Shown one piece after another: positions 52,917-64,000 of a stretch of 64,000 bases of DNA. Made by a program: the position numbers and the translations under genes. Positions within the stretch are counted from its first letter, which is position 1, and each line of letters begins with the position of its first letter. Location: positions 16,588,581 to 16,652,580 of the forward strand of contig NC_083597.1 in assembly GCF_020882245.1 (NCBI RefSeq). Reading direction: 5' to 3'. The notes below the pieces were generated by a model, which saw only the letters and a program-made list of their open reading frames with translations, was not told the DNA's origin and made no database searches. Source of the DNA: Rhopalosiphum padi. Its lineage: Eukaryota; Arthropoda; Insecta; Hemiptera; Aphididae.

Positions 52917-53054
52917 TAAAATATAACAATAATAATAATAATAATAAGATATAATTTAATCGTCGACACGTCTCAGTGGAGGCGGCCGGAAATAGTTTGT
53001 TGTTTGCCATGACAAAGCAAACAATACTACGACGACACGTATTACTACGTAAAT

Positions 53055-53263
53055 ACAGGGTGAAACAAAAATAAAGCTGATGAATGTAACTTTAATAACT
53101 TAACTTTTGTTCTGATCAATATTCGGAATATAAATTGAACTATTATTAATCGCAATGGTTATATTTAATGATGAATACAGTTTGAAAATATTGATTAGAA
53201 CGAAAATTATTTTGCAGTTGGATAATTATATTTATCAGTTTATTTTTGTTAGTTACACCCTGT
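53055..53263. mobile_element. Foldback MITE with ACAGGGTG...CACCCTGT ends
   Basis: This 209-bp unit starts ACAGGGTGAAACAAAAATAAA and ends TTTATTTTTGTTAGTTACACCCTGT, an inverted pair. Similarity continues inward, with TTTTGTTCTGATCAATATTC mirrored by the reverse complement of GAAAATATTGATTAGAACG, so most of the element can fold into one imperfect hairpin. It encodes no protein. The superfamily is uncertain because no clear duplication flanks it. Confidence 0.65.
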
Positions 53264-53924
53264 GTATACAAACACATCTAAGGAGCAGTATTTGGGCTTA
53301 TATGCACGGGCAATATGACGTGTTGTTGAGAAATCTACAAAAGAGTTCTCTCTAATGGTTAAACAAAATCGTCTCCGATCGGAACCAGGAAGATGATGGG
53401 GAAGGGTGAGTATAAATATATATATATATATATATATAATATATAAACTCGTGATCGACAGCAGCCAGCAGCAGATGTTTCGCGTACATTCGGGCAATTA
53501 GCGATCACTCCACCGTACTACTACGCGTACCTATATAATATATTATATTATCATCGTGCGCCAAACGTATTATGCCGATCCACCGAGCAGGCGAGCAAGC
53601 ATGCATATAAGGTTGCCGTTCGATTGTGAGCGTATACACTATACGTTATCGATAATATATTTCTATGATCAATCGCGTAGCTTTCTTATACGTCATGTCG
53701 TACATACAATCCGTCGCTGTCCGTTAAACTGTTATTAATAGTTAATATTACCAATAGGCGCAAGGTTTTACGCATTTGGTGCATTGAAATAAATCAAATC
53801 TGACGAAAAAACACTATTATAGTGTTCGTAATCAAAATGTTACATACGATTTATTGTTCGAAGAGAAATTACAATTATAACACATATTTAAAGAGAACTA
53901 ATGTAGAACCAAAAGAAATGTTCA

Positions 53925-54110
53925 ATAACTGCAATATTATAGAAGCTCTCAAAGATTAAAGCAAGCCGGGCACATTTGGAGAATGGAATGCCAAATACGA
54001 TAAATCATGATTTGGAGTATCATATCGGAAAACACCAAGATACCTTTTAATATAGCACCGCTGATGAGAGTGCGTGGAAACGTCAATGGTATGTAAACGA
54101 TCTGGAATAA
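53925..54110 (+). pseudogene. Decayed non-LTR retrotransposon ORF2 C-terminal fragment
   Basis: Two adjacent + frames together read NCNIIEALK and then, shifted by one base, QRLKQAGHIWRMECQIR. This matches the '(I)IKxxRLRWxGHVxRM' block found near the C-terminus of many insect non-LTR reverse transcriptase polyproteins. Frame changes and stops (TAA at 54001) show it is dead. Traces such as PFNIAPLMRVRGNVNGM follow in the next 100 nt. The short length makes the element family unassignable. Confidence 0.45.
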
Positions 54111-54417
54111 AATAAAAACTGGTACACGATGAACAACCCGTTTTCGTTTTAACCGATAGCTGCAGTCGATGTAAAAGCACGTGGCAGTTGTAGCTCAACC
54201 ATTTATCACGTGGGTCAAGTGTAATAATATGGGTCTCTGGTAATATTATTGGTTTATACAATACAACCTTATACAGCGACGGTACCGTAGTCGGGAATAC
54301 AAAAGTCATATAGTCACTTCGCTGCACCTGAATTTTCGCAGTTTCAATAATTGGATTCCATAATATATATATAAATGAATAGATACCTGAAAGGCAGGTA
54401 ATTTGATGTTCAATCAT
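53956..54417 (-). CDS. Unassigned 153-codon open reading frame, antisense to the retrotransposon remnant
   Basis: This is the longest open frame of the window. It starts MIEHQITCLSGIYSF and includes NPIIETAKIQVQRSDYMTF and THIITLDPRDKWLSY. I recognise no domain. Its C-terminal part lies opposite the retrotransposon-like fragment, which argues for a fortuitous frame through repeat DNA, yet its first 100 residues have a balanced, protein-like composition that chance frames in AT-rich DNA usually lack. It could be an exon, part of an older element, or noise. Confidence 0.15.
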   Translation of the reverse strand: MIEHQITCLSGIYSFIYILWNPIIETAKIQVQRSDYMTFVFPTTVPSLYKVVLYKPIILPETHIITLDPRDKWLSYNCHVLLHRLQLSVKTKTGCSSCTSFYFIPDRLHTIDVSTHSHQRCYIKRYLGVFRYDTPNHDLSYLAFHSPNVPGLL

Positions 54418-57400
54418 TTTCTGTATTATATTTACAAAATTTGTCTACTCAATATCACTTAAGTTTATACTATACACTTGAAATTTTAAATTAAAATCTT
54501 TAAAACTTTGATTTACTTAGACTCCTGTAGGGGAATGAAAACTATTAGAGATGACACATTATATTACAGTGGTAGTGGCGTGGCTTGTATTTTGGTCAAT
54601 AAAAAGTTGCATACAATCTGTATCTATGTAAAAGTTTTAAATTCGACACAGGTGAATTTTTTTTTAATATCTTAGCTGTTTCGTGGATAATATAGCGAAC
54701 AAACTTCGCCTGCAAGTCCAAAACGTATTAGCGTGTTAAACATAATAATGAATTTCTGCTTTTAAATAATGATTAACTCTTTATAGTATAGACCAATGAT
54801 AATATGCGCGCAATATTCACCGCGGCAATAAAAATCATTTTCCGAGCATTCAAAGACATTCGATCATCAGACCCATCACTTTCGCCGCCCGCATAATATG
54901 AAGTTATTTTCTTAATTTATCGTCCGTAGCGTGTAGGTAGCACACAACACGCAGATTATATAGGGTTCCCGCAGAACTATATTTTTTAGCCGTTTAACGG
55001 ACATCGGTAATAATAATAATAATAATAATAATAGTAATATAATCGCCATACCACTGCGATTCACAACCGATTATAATAATCTCACGTCGGCCACGTTTTA
55101 TACGATGTCGTACATGCGCAAATATAATAAAGCGCGCGGTGTAGGTAAAGTATATATAATATAATAGCTATTTATATACATATAAGTATACGGGTAGACG
55201 TCGTTAAAACAACAACGATTATTTTACAAGCGTATATGTATATATATATACAATATTATCATAATATAAGGGTACGCGACAATATCGGATTATGGGACAT
55301 ACATCCGACCGGGATGACGGGGTGTTCGATCTCACTACTGTACACCGGAGTTAATATATCATTATTATTACGTATGATTACAGCCGTATACGGCGGGTTG
55401 CGCGCCCGTTTTGGTGTCGTATAATAATATTAATATACATGATACGGTGCACTTACCTGAATTACATAATGTCACATATAGAGCGGGATGAATATTATCA
55501 GTTAGGTCGGAGACATTATGTACGCAAGATAGATACTAACCGCCCACGTCGTAGCAGCATATAGGTACACGTATAAAAACCAAAATAACCACCCTCCTCC
55601 CCAAAAAATCTCAGTCGCTGGCCCCACCGTCACTGTCTACAACACGAGTAGTCGTCACGATCCGCTCGCGTATATACACCCGTTCAATTATAATTCGCGC
55701 ATGCCGTAATAATTAATGCATTGTTATATAATACACGACGGTACGCGGTATAGCATCACGTAAGGAGTATATTATTATTTTTATTACATTATGCACCATC
55801 GGATTCTCGTTTCAGAAATATTTTATCGGACCGTCGCGAATAATTATTTGTCTACACACACGCGCACGCGATTAAAAGGGGCGTCCGGGGCAAACGTTTC
55901 CCAATAAATCGAGTAGTGTTGTTTTGTCTCTCCAGAGTACAATAGTACACGATGTATTACATCGCTATGAACCACGAATTATAAATATTATGTACTTATA
56001 CTTGTGCTATCTTAATTCGTGAATTGAAAAATTGAGTAGTTCAATCACTATAATGATAATAATATATGACGAGGGAATTCGACAAACGGAATTGAACGAA
56101 ATCTTTAAACAATAATAAATCTATTATTTACCGGATTTAGATTTTTAATTTAAAAGCCATGAAATAATTTTCAGTAAAAAAAAATAAAAATACAGTAAAA
56201 TGTTTTTTTACTTTAACATTGTTTTAATATGTCTTACTTTAGTTACAACTTTTTTAGTTAATAAAATAAAAATCGAAAAATCATCTCATACAATATAGCA
56301 AGAGACGAGTGCTATCAACTAAACTTGATTTCCAAGGACTATACTTGACAATATTGTATAGTTCTTTCAAAAAAAAAATGTGCACAAAAATGAATATGAT
56401 TTTAAAATCAACCACGACACACTTTTTTGCGAATAATATACGATGATAAACACAAATAAAAAAAATTTCCTCATTTTTTTACGAAAAATACGCGTGTCTA
56501 TTATATAGTTACGTTTTATTTTTAAATATAAATCCACAAAACATTAATTATTTAAAATAATCTTTGTAAATGTATTTTTCTAGGCGTATTTAAATACTTG
56601 ACCAGTATTCGCGTAAAACGTGGACACGTTATAATAAAATATTGCAGTCATCGATGCAAAGTTATCGTTTTCACGTCGACGAGTTTCTTCCTTTCACGTT
56701 GCTCTCATCAATTTAATGATAAATTAATTTAGCGCGGGTCTACCGCCGTTGCTGCGTTTGAGAAATTTTTTTTAATACACAATATATGTAATATATATAC
56801 ATCAGTATAAACGTCTCGTTGCGTTTAAAGTTTATACAGTCACGCGTACAACCCTCGTCCCGGTGTAAGTTTCCAGACAATTTGTCGTGTTATCTACGAC
56901 CGGTTATTAGCATTTCGACTAAAACCATAGTATATATTATACTCGTATAACCTATGCCGTTTTTCCTACTACGATATTTCCATGAATGTTTCGTTATGAA
57001 TGTGTTGAATTTGTTGATGGTCGGTCACTCGTTTTACTGTTTTTATGACGATTGTGATGTACGTACCTATAACCATCACATCTAAGTACAAAAAAAAGTG
57101 AATGCTAAAGTAGTCATAATTGGAAAACTGTTGTTCGCGTATATGACCTTTGAAAGACGTATTTCTAAGTTATTATTATTATTATTATTGTACGTAAGGA
57201 TTAAAGGTACACGGCGCGGCGGTGATTGAAAAAGTTAAAATTAAATTTTGACGTGGTTTATTACGGTGTGATGGATTAAATAAATTAAACTGTTCAAATT
57301 GGAAATAAAAACTAAACGGAGAAATAAAATCCAAACCTAACATTATCCAAGGCAATTTGTTTAAATGCTTTTTATATCAAAATAATACGGTAATTTTCAA

Positions 57401-60400
57401 AAAGTAATTAAATGAATTGCTTTTACCAAAATCATAATTAAAGAAAATTTAAAACGAATAATTTTGACAATCATAATTAAAATAATAAAAATGACCTTGC
57501 AGAATTTTAAGCATGGATTTTAATCAAACTAATTGTTATTGCAGCTGATAGCGGTGTTTAACATAATATATTATTATTGTGATAATTTCTTAACCTATAA
57601 GCTAACCATTGAATGCATGCAGTATAGATATTAAAATATTATAGTTTTTGATAGAATAAGGTTATAGGTAGTATATTTGTATATACTGACAATATTATTA
57701 TGATATACACTAATAACTACTATTCTATCATTGTGTTATAGCCGATTCTACTAAGACTATACATATCGGTATATCGCCATTATATTGTTATATATTAATT
57801 TATTATAATATTATGATAGCACATTAATATAATATAAATTCAAAGCATGTAATTGACTCGACCGAATTCACGTAATCTACTGCATTGCGCTAGATGGCTA
57901 TTCGCGGTCGAATTCAACGCACAATACAACAAAATTGTTAATTTATAAAGGTAATTAGGTAGTTTTGGGACGGTGTACGCATTTAATTTAGAATTCTCTC
58001 CGTAGATCTTTATAAAATATAAATATCCGACATGATAAGAAAAAATATGTGTTGTTTTTTGCTCCTTCTCGACGTGTTTTTGAAATTTATAATTATTTTT
58101 ATGGACTAGCTGTCAGAACTTTATAAACAAATTAGGCTAGGTTATAGGACCACAGGCATATTTTCAGGATAAATATAAAACCATCTACCGAGAAATACAG
58201 TAATGGACTCCAATAGAACCCAACTCGTTTACTCATCAGCTACTGAGATTATACGAAAATAAACAAAACTGTGTTACCTTTTGTAAATTAATTTTAAATA
58301 AAAATTGTCGATAATCGCAAAATTAGCAATAATTATTATAAGACCGTTGTTCATTGATTCCAAAAGAATCGTTTGTAATATACTTAAAAAAATGTCCATA
58401 AATATATTTTAATTAGGTCTAAATAATTGACATTTACGCCGTTGCCTTTATACGCTGCATATGTAGATACTTTAAAATAGAAATTGTCTTTTGTGCATAC
58501 CGCATTTTGACTTCTTGCTATATTAATTTTAAAACTTTTTAAGTTTAAAATATATAACTTGAAATAGAAAAACTTGAGTGATTTTATATAAGCAAAATGC
58601 GTGAAGTAAAATTGAGTTGAAAAAAATATACAGTAGGTAATTTGCATTTAGAATCAACTAATGGATTATTTCTAACATTTCTATTAATTTTTTTTAAGAT
58701 AAATATTTTCTTGAAGAAATCTTAACGTTTGTATTCGAATAATATTTACTATAAACAAAACAGATTTCGATTTATCTTATTAGCGTCTAAGAACATTTGA
58801 GTTTTTCAATTGAAAACATAATACTAATATTATTTTAATATTGAATATCTTTCATTGAAAGTTCAAATTGAATAATGAGAAATATGTACATTGTAAAGTT
58901 TTATACCTAAAGTCCTACGTGATTTTTTCTTTAAGTTCTAGAAAAATATGATTGCATTTTCATCTGTTACCGTTTTTTAACAAAAATTTACTTTTAAATA
59001 ATATGTATTATAATAAAAACTGAAATGTATATTTATAATGAATTACAAATATTATACTTATTATTTTTTTTTTCAAAGGAATAAATATTTACTTTCTATC
59101 CAAAATATACATTCAATACTACTTGATGTATTTTTACTTCACAGTTAATTGACCATATTACCTTTTACCATAATATTACCATATTACAAATATTTGTACT
59201 AAATTAAGTACATGGACTTTAAAGTCCTTTAAGTCTTTTTATTAGCAAAGTATTATAAACTTCAATCAATCCAAACACTTAGGTTATTAGTGTACTGGTG
59301 TATATACAATTAGAAAATATAAACATGTTCTTATTTTTAAACTTCAATGAGATAACTAAAAAACGGATAAGTATGTGCAGTGTCGTGATAAATTTAAACT
59401 TAGTTTATTCCTTATTTAAAATTCCTTTACCACTAGTTCCCGGCGTTCCCGACATTACTTAAAAGATCAAAAAACGTGACCCGTTTAAATTCAATTTTAC
59501 TATATGATTAGTAAACATGAATTATGCAAACATTTTCGAGATTTAAAGGCAGAATAATTTGCGAAACAAGTGAGCCCGTTCACGGTAACAGTGTACAACG
59601 ATAAGGATAATAATATTATGTGATATTTAAGCAAAAATAATACTAATAGTCTTGTTAATTTAAACTTCAAACACATTCTTATTCGATACCAATACCGTGA
59701 AAAAGTAGAACTCATTGCATAAACTGAAATAACAATACAGTCTTACGAATGAATTGCTCCACTATAAATTCAATAAACCACAGTTAAAAAATTATAATCA
59801 ATTGATTTATAAATATTATAATTTTTGTTATTATTTGCTAACAAAAGATAAACGACTTAAATTTAAAAAAAAACAAACCACAGCTCATTGTCAGAACAGT
59901 TTAGCTTGACAATGTTGTTGTCATTTTTTCCAAAACATGATATTATCTAAATAATAACAATGTATATTATGTATATACGCGTATTGAATCTGCGTTCTAC
60001 ATTGGGTATATCGTATATAATATTATATACCAATGAATATAATTTAATAATTCAGTTAGTCTCTGGTTTTGTTGAAATATGAAATAATGAATCTTATGAA
60101 GGCTAGTTATTCAGTATTCAGTAATCTGTAATGTCAACGCTTGAACGAGAGCTTTATTAACTGTAGCACTACATTAAATTTATTCTGTATAATTTTACGT
60201 TACCCAACAACTACTCCCGTTGAAATGTTTAATAATTGACACATTCCATGTCATAGGACGACACGTACATGGAATAATTAATTTGGATAACAGTAAAATA
60301 GTAAATACTAAATACATACATATATAGGAGGTACCTACTCGTACATATTATAGACTGACCTAACCGCAACAGTTTTCAATAATTTTAATAAATAATTAAC

Positions 60401-61370
60401 TTAGTCAAATTAATAAACCCTCTTTAGAATTTGATATCAGGCTATAAAACAAAACTTGTTTTGTTTAAACAAATTTTTCAAACACAATAGTAGACTTCTA
60501 AACCACTTCCCGACAAATTAAATTACTCAAAACATCCAAAATGAAATAAACATAATTAAAAATAATATGGAATTCATGTGGATGACATTCCGTGTGGATA
60601 ATATTACCTATAACGAGATTAACAATAAAACAGCAGTTCTTGCGAATAGAACAATCACTGAAATACCAATAAAAAACATTAAAGTTATCATCAAACAAAA
60701 AATGCATGATAGAGCTATTGAAATTCTATTTTATTTACTCCTAAACTCAAAAGGGTAAAAAATAATATTTCAAACTTTTAATTTCATGCTGCATTTAAAA
60801 GTACTGGAAATTACCCTAACAAGGACCAAAATCGGACATATTCTATTTAATCCGTTCATTCCTAATCAAAAAAGAACCTTTATCTAAATTTAAATTATCA
60901 AGTCGATTTACAACTCAAAATTATCCAAAAATCCAAACTATGCGAAATAACTTAGCAGAATAAAATCATTAACACTAAAAACAGTTTCAAAATCGTAAAC
61001 TTTCTATCTAAAATACACATTATAAGTCAATTCTATAAGTTTGTAAATAGCACAACACCTTAGCTCTAAATTTTCACAGATGCAAACCAAAAAATCATTA
61101 TATTTAAAATTGCAATTTGTTTTATTTTTCTAAAACACGTACAATTAAATTGGCTAATTACCGAAGAATATGAAGCTAATTCATAATACATATTATAAAA
61201 TGCTTAGTACCCACTACCTTAAAGTACCCACTACCACTCTGTTGTATACATAATATGTCGAATGGATCTAGTTATAATCTAACTCGATGATATATTATAT
61301 ATTGAATAAAAAAAATAAAAATATGTTTAATAAAATAATATACATATTACATTATTACTATATAAGTATA
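54418..61370. other. GC-richer region 54.7-55.9 kb, then AT-rich DNA; no supported gene
   Basis: 54.7-55.9 kb is CpG-richer, with a CGCGCG-containing block, a (TAA)n repeat and CACACGCGCACGCG. It looks promoter- or enhancer-like but shows no coding exon. 57-61 kb is AT-rich. A perfect 9-bp hairpin ATTCCATGT...ACATGGAAT lies at 60243-60275. The 63-codon frame at 60567-60758 has no domain. Confidence 0.45.
55008..55033 (+). repeat. (TAA)n trinucleotide repeat
   Basis: About eight and a half TAA units. Similar AAT/TTA runs occur at 52926-52947 and 57170-57189, all in locally GC-richer DNA. Confidence 0.9.
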
Positions 61371-61960
61371 TTGTATACCAAAAACGGTTCTGAACGGAAA
61401 CGTATACCACTAAGTCATATATCTGTTTAGTATAGCTATTAGAATAAATTAACTTTTAGTATAATAGTAGGTTGATATAATTTTTTCCAAAAATATATTT
61501 ATATTATTGCTAGTATTTTATTATTATAATAATATGTATGTACATATATATAATATCAAATGATATCGACTTAAACGACGAAAAATGTAATAACACGTTT
61601 CTGTAAAAACCATAAAAACAATAAAAACCAATTAATCATATCTATTAATACATAATATTTTAAAATATTATTTAACCGTTTTTACGGTTATTCGTTTTTG
61701 AATTGCAACAAAAAAACAAAATTTATTTTATAAAAAATTGGATCTGCGTAAAAATCCCTGTTTTTCCTTAATTTTTTGTCTGTTTTCCGTTTATAAAAAC
61801 AAGTACTGTGAAATTTACTGCGTGCACCTTTATTATGTATTTTAAATCCTACGAACAATCTTTTGGCGGTTACGTTAGTAAGTTTATAGACTTTTAGTCA
61901 GTGAATGCGATCGATTACCGAAAAATTATCTGAAACAAACTAATAATGCTGTAAAGTTAA
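61371..61960 (+). repeat. Diverged interspersed repeat, copy B
   Basis: It begins TTGTATACCAAAAACGGTTCTGAACGG, matching the leading motif of the copy at 1-860. It later shows TTTTTGAATTGCAACAAAAA and GCGTAAAAATCCCTGTTTTTCC, matching TTTTTGAGTTACAGCAAAAT and CGTAAAAATTTCCGTTTTTCC there. The region between is shorter and diverged. No coding sequence is seen. Confidence 0.5.
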
Positions 61961-63597
61961 AGGAACAAAGTACCTAATACAAAAACACACTTCTAGTTTT
62001 CTTCTTCTCTCGAAAGCTTTACAAAAGCAAAATCAAAAAATTCAATACAACTTTTTTTTATGTATTGAAATGGCAATTACTAAGTTCGAAAAAACATTTA
62101 ATTGTTGTTTGGACAAGTTACAGGGAAAGTTTATAACAGGCACGTTTTAAAAAATAATAATAATAAATAATAATAAGCAAATCACCATAAGAGTCGTTTC
62201 TTGTAATTTTTGAGTTTAATGATCGTATGAATCGTCGTCAAACGTCAGCAACCGTTTGGAGGGTTAGTTGGAAGCGGGGACAGACCATTTACAGGGTAAT
62301 GAGAAAGAAATTCCTGCACTGTCGACGACTACCACCGGCAACGACAGCAGAAATATGCTCTCGAGAAAACTGACGTGGATAAACATTTTTTTCATTTTCA
62401 CAATCATTTCACAGGTTTGATAAATGAACACGGGTAATGTTGAAGGGCTAACTGGACAGGTGAATGGGGTGGAAGGAGTAAAAAAAAAAAAAAAAATAAG
62501 AGAAAAAAGAATGGATGTCTTGTATACGTTATACATTTTCGTGTTCACTATTATTCATATCCTTTGTTTGCGTCAAACTATGCAGAAAAATATATGATAA
62601 CCCTAAGGAGTCGTAATGATTTCTTCTCTAGTTGTAATTTTATTTGCACAATTTTTTATTGTTAGATAAAAAAAAACGAATGCGATTAAAAGTTTTCCAC
62701 AGAAAGTGCGTATGGTTTCCCCCTAACTAACTGAAAACAACATAGCAATAAAAACACGTTTTACTCCTGGTAAACACAAGTCAAAGTTTTTAATCTAACA
62801 CCAGACTGCGGAGACCGTAGAAATTATTTTTTATTATTCATAAAAACGTTAAGAATGTAATTTAATTTATTAGCACCACGTTTAGGGTTATTGAGAACAG
62901 TTCTATATTTTTTAGTAGCATGTTTACGTTTTTAAGCTCCAGTCGCAAAAGACTCATTAATTTAATTTTACAATTAAAATAATACAATTTTTAGGATTAT
63001 ATTAGCAAAATGAATCAACAGTTAACGCAAGTATCCAATAAAAATTATAAGGGTCATACTTAAATAATACCTACTATACATTTCGCTTGTTTTGAATAAA
63101 TATTTTTTAAGTGCCATAAGCATAATACCCAATAAATATTAAATTAATTTAAATTATTCAAACAAGGTAAGAATATAGATTAAGTGTTCAATAAATCTGA
63201 AAACTCTTGATTATAGTATGTGTACCTACATATTAATATGGAACAATAATAGATAACATTGCTGTACAATGTAAAATATTTAATAACCTCATGAATTATA
63301 TTGCAATTTTATCGTTTATTAGTTCCAATTAATCTAAAAATCATTTCCAAACTTATTAAGCACCTTGTATGTTTAAAAAAATATATTTATATTTTAAGAA
63401 TATACAATAGTACCTATTTAATAATAATATAAACTTTTAATATATTTAAATTCATAATAATATTTATAATATTAGATTTTTAAATTGATTCAAGTTTAAC
63501 TTTAAATTATTATCTTACTTATTGTACGTGGCTGTAAAATATTAACTACCAATGTGTAGAAATATATTTTAAATCATAGAAAATTATATTAATATAA

Positions 63598-63634
<37 letters not shown>

Positions 63635-64000
63635 CTATAATATTATATGATTCCTTTATTTATATGACAATAGAATAAAATAAATACCTATGTATTACTT
63701 ATGCACTACTCTCAGGTCTCGCTTCACATCTTAAATATGTTTAAAAAATAATTTAAATTATTAAACGTTGGAAATTAAAAGATAAAGTGCTAACATTATT
63801 TATCTCTTTGAATATACAAATATCATTAATCGAGGAAGATAATAGAACTGTATTTTGAAATACATTTTACTTTATATTTTAATCAGTCCTATATGTGAAC
63901 TTATTCAATTAAAAGTTAATAAGTAACACACTTCTATATTATTATTTTATATTTTGCGTACAAGCAAAACAATATAATTTTAAGTTTTTATGAAATAATT
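61961..64000. other. Right-edge stretch without a supported gene
   Basis: A moderately GC-rich block at 62.22-62.5 kb (with CACTGTCGACGACTACCACC and an A16 run near 62480) carries a 94-codon minus-strand frame without a domain. The remainder is AT-rich and ends in dinucleotide repeats. Confidence 0.45.
63603..63633 (+). repeat. (AT)15 microsatellite
   Basis: A 31-nt alternating AT run near the right edge, in an AT-only neighbourhood. Confidence 0.95.

Larger units (their letters stand above)
48784..53054. other. AT-rich DNA without a supported gene
   Basis: Apart from the probable LINE 3' end at 49.4-49.7 kb and the hairpin at 52.85 kb, a small GC-richer island at about 50330-50420 has overlapping minus-strand frames (one reading VDRDRESPATGSLYES) that I cannot assign. 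Confidence 0.45.

Noticed and set aside
60567..60758. 63-codon + frame (EFMWMTFRVDN...)
   Set aside because: Short, no domain, no start or splice context; possibly repeat-derived but not demonstrable.
1..64000. CRISPR array, bacterial operon, or endogenous viral gene
   Set aside because: No regularly spaced direct repeats, no compact gene clusters with ribosome-binding sites, and no frame resembling a viral protein.

Overview
The window reads as nuclear DNA from an insect, most likely an aphid. It is strongly AT-rich, packed with short A/T palindromes such as ATAATATTAT, and carries recurrent TAGGTACCTA and GTACCTACCTAT words that I associate with aphid genomes. Genes here are split by spliceosomal introns, and there are many decayed MITEs and retroposon tails. 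This assignment comes from composition and repeat style and has not been checked against a database. There are no bacterial-type operons, no CRISPR array, and no tRNA or rRNA that I can support.

Only two protein-coding loci stand out. (1) At about 40.2-40.5 kb on the + strand, a GC-rich exon encodes a 12-cysteine IGFBP-type domain of the CCN (CTGF/Cyr61-like) kind, bounded by a good 3' splice site and a good 5' splice site. No VWC, TSP1 or cystine-knot exon is visible downstream, so the rest of the gene probably lies beyond the window, unless this is a short single-domain secreted protein. (2) At 45.34-48.63 kb on the + strand, a three-exon gene for a dCMP deaminase-like protein has an intact zinc site (HAE...PCxxC). 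It carries an unusual N-terminal extension of about 100 residues and a 2-nt frame break in a TATATA run just before the catalytic domain. If locus 1 continues past the right edge, locus 2 is nested in its intron on the same strand.

The rest is intergenic or intronic. 0-40 kb: AT-rich DNA with one diverged interspersed repeat family (copies near 1-860 and 6.2-6.9 kb, and a third near 61.4-61.9 kb), GC/CpG-richer patches at 13.7-14.2, 15.6-16.8, 18.4-19.8, 23.6-24.4, 30.7-33.8 and 38.4-39.4 kb, a long inverted-repeat element at 27.4-27.9 kb, two hAT-type MITEs (28.0 and 35.4 kb, the latter with a perfect 8-bp target duplication), retroposon 3' tails, and a foldback MITE at 39.4-39.75 kb. 41-64 kb: microsatellites, a second foldback MITE at 53.06-53.26 kb with a similar ACAGGGTG end, a decayed reverse-transcriptase-type remnant near 53.95 kb, a GC-rich region at 54.7-55.9 kb, and long AT-rich stretches without recognisable genes.
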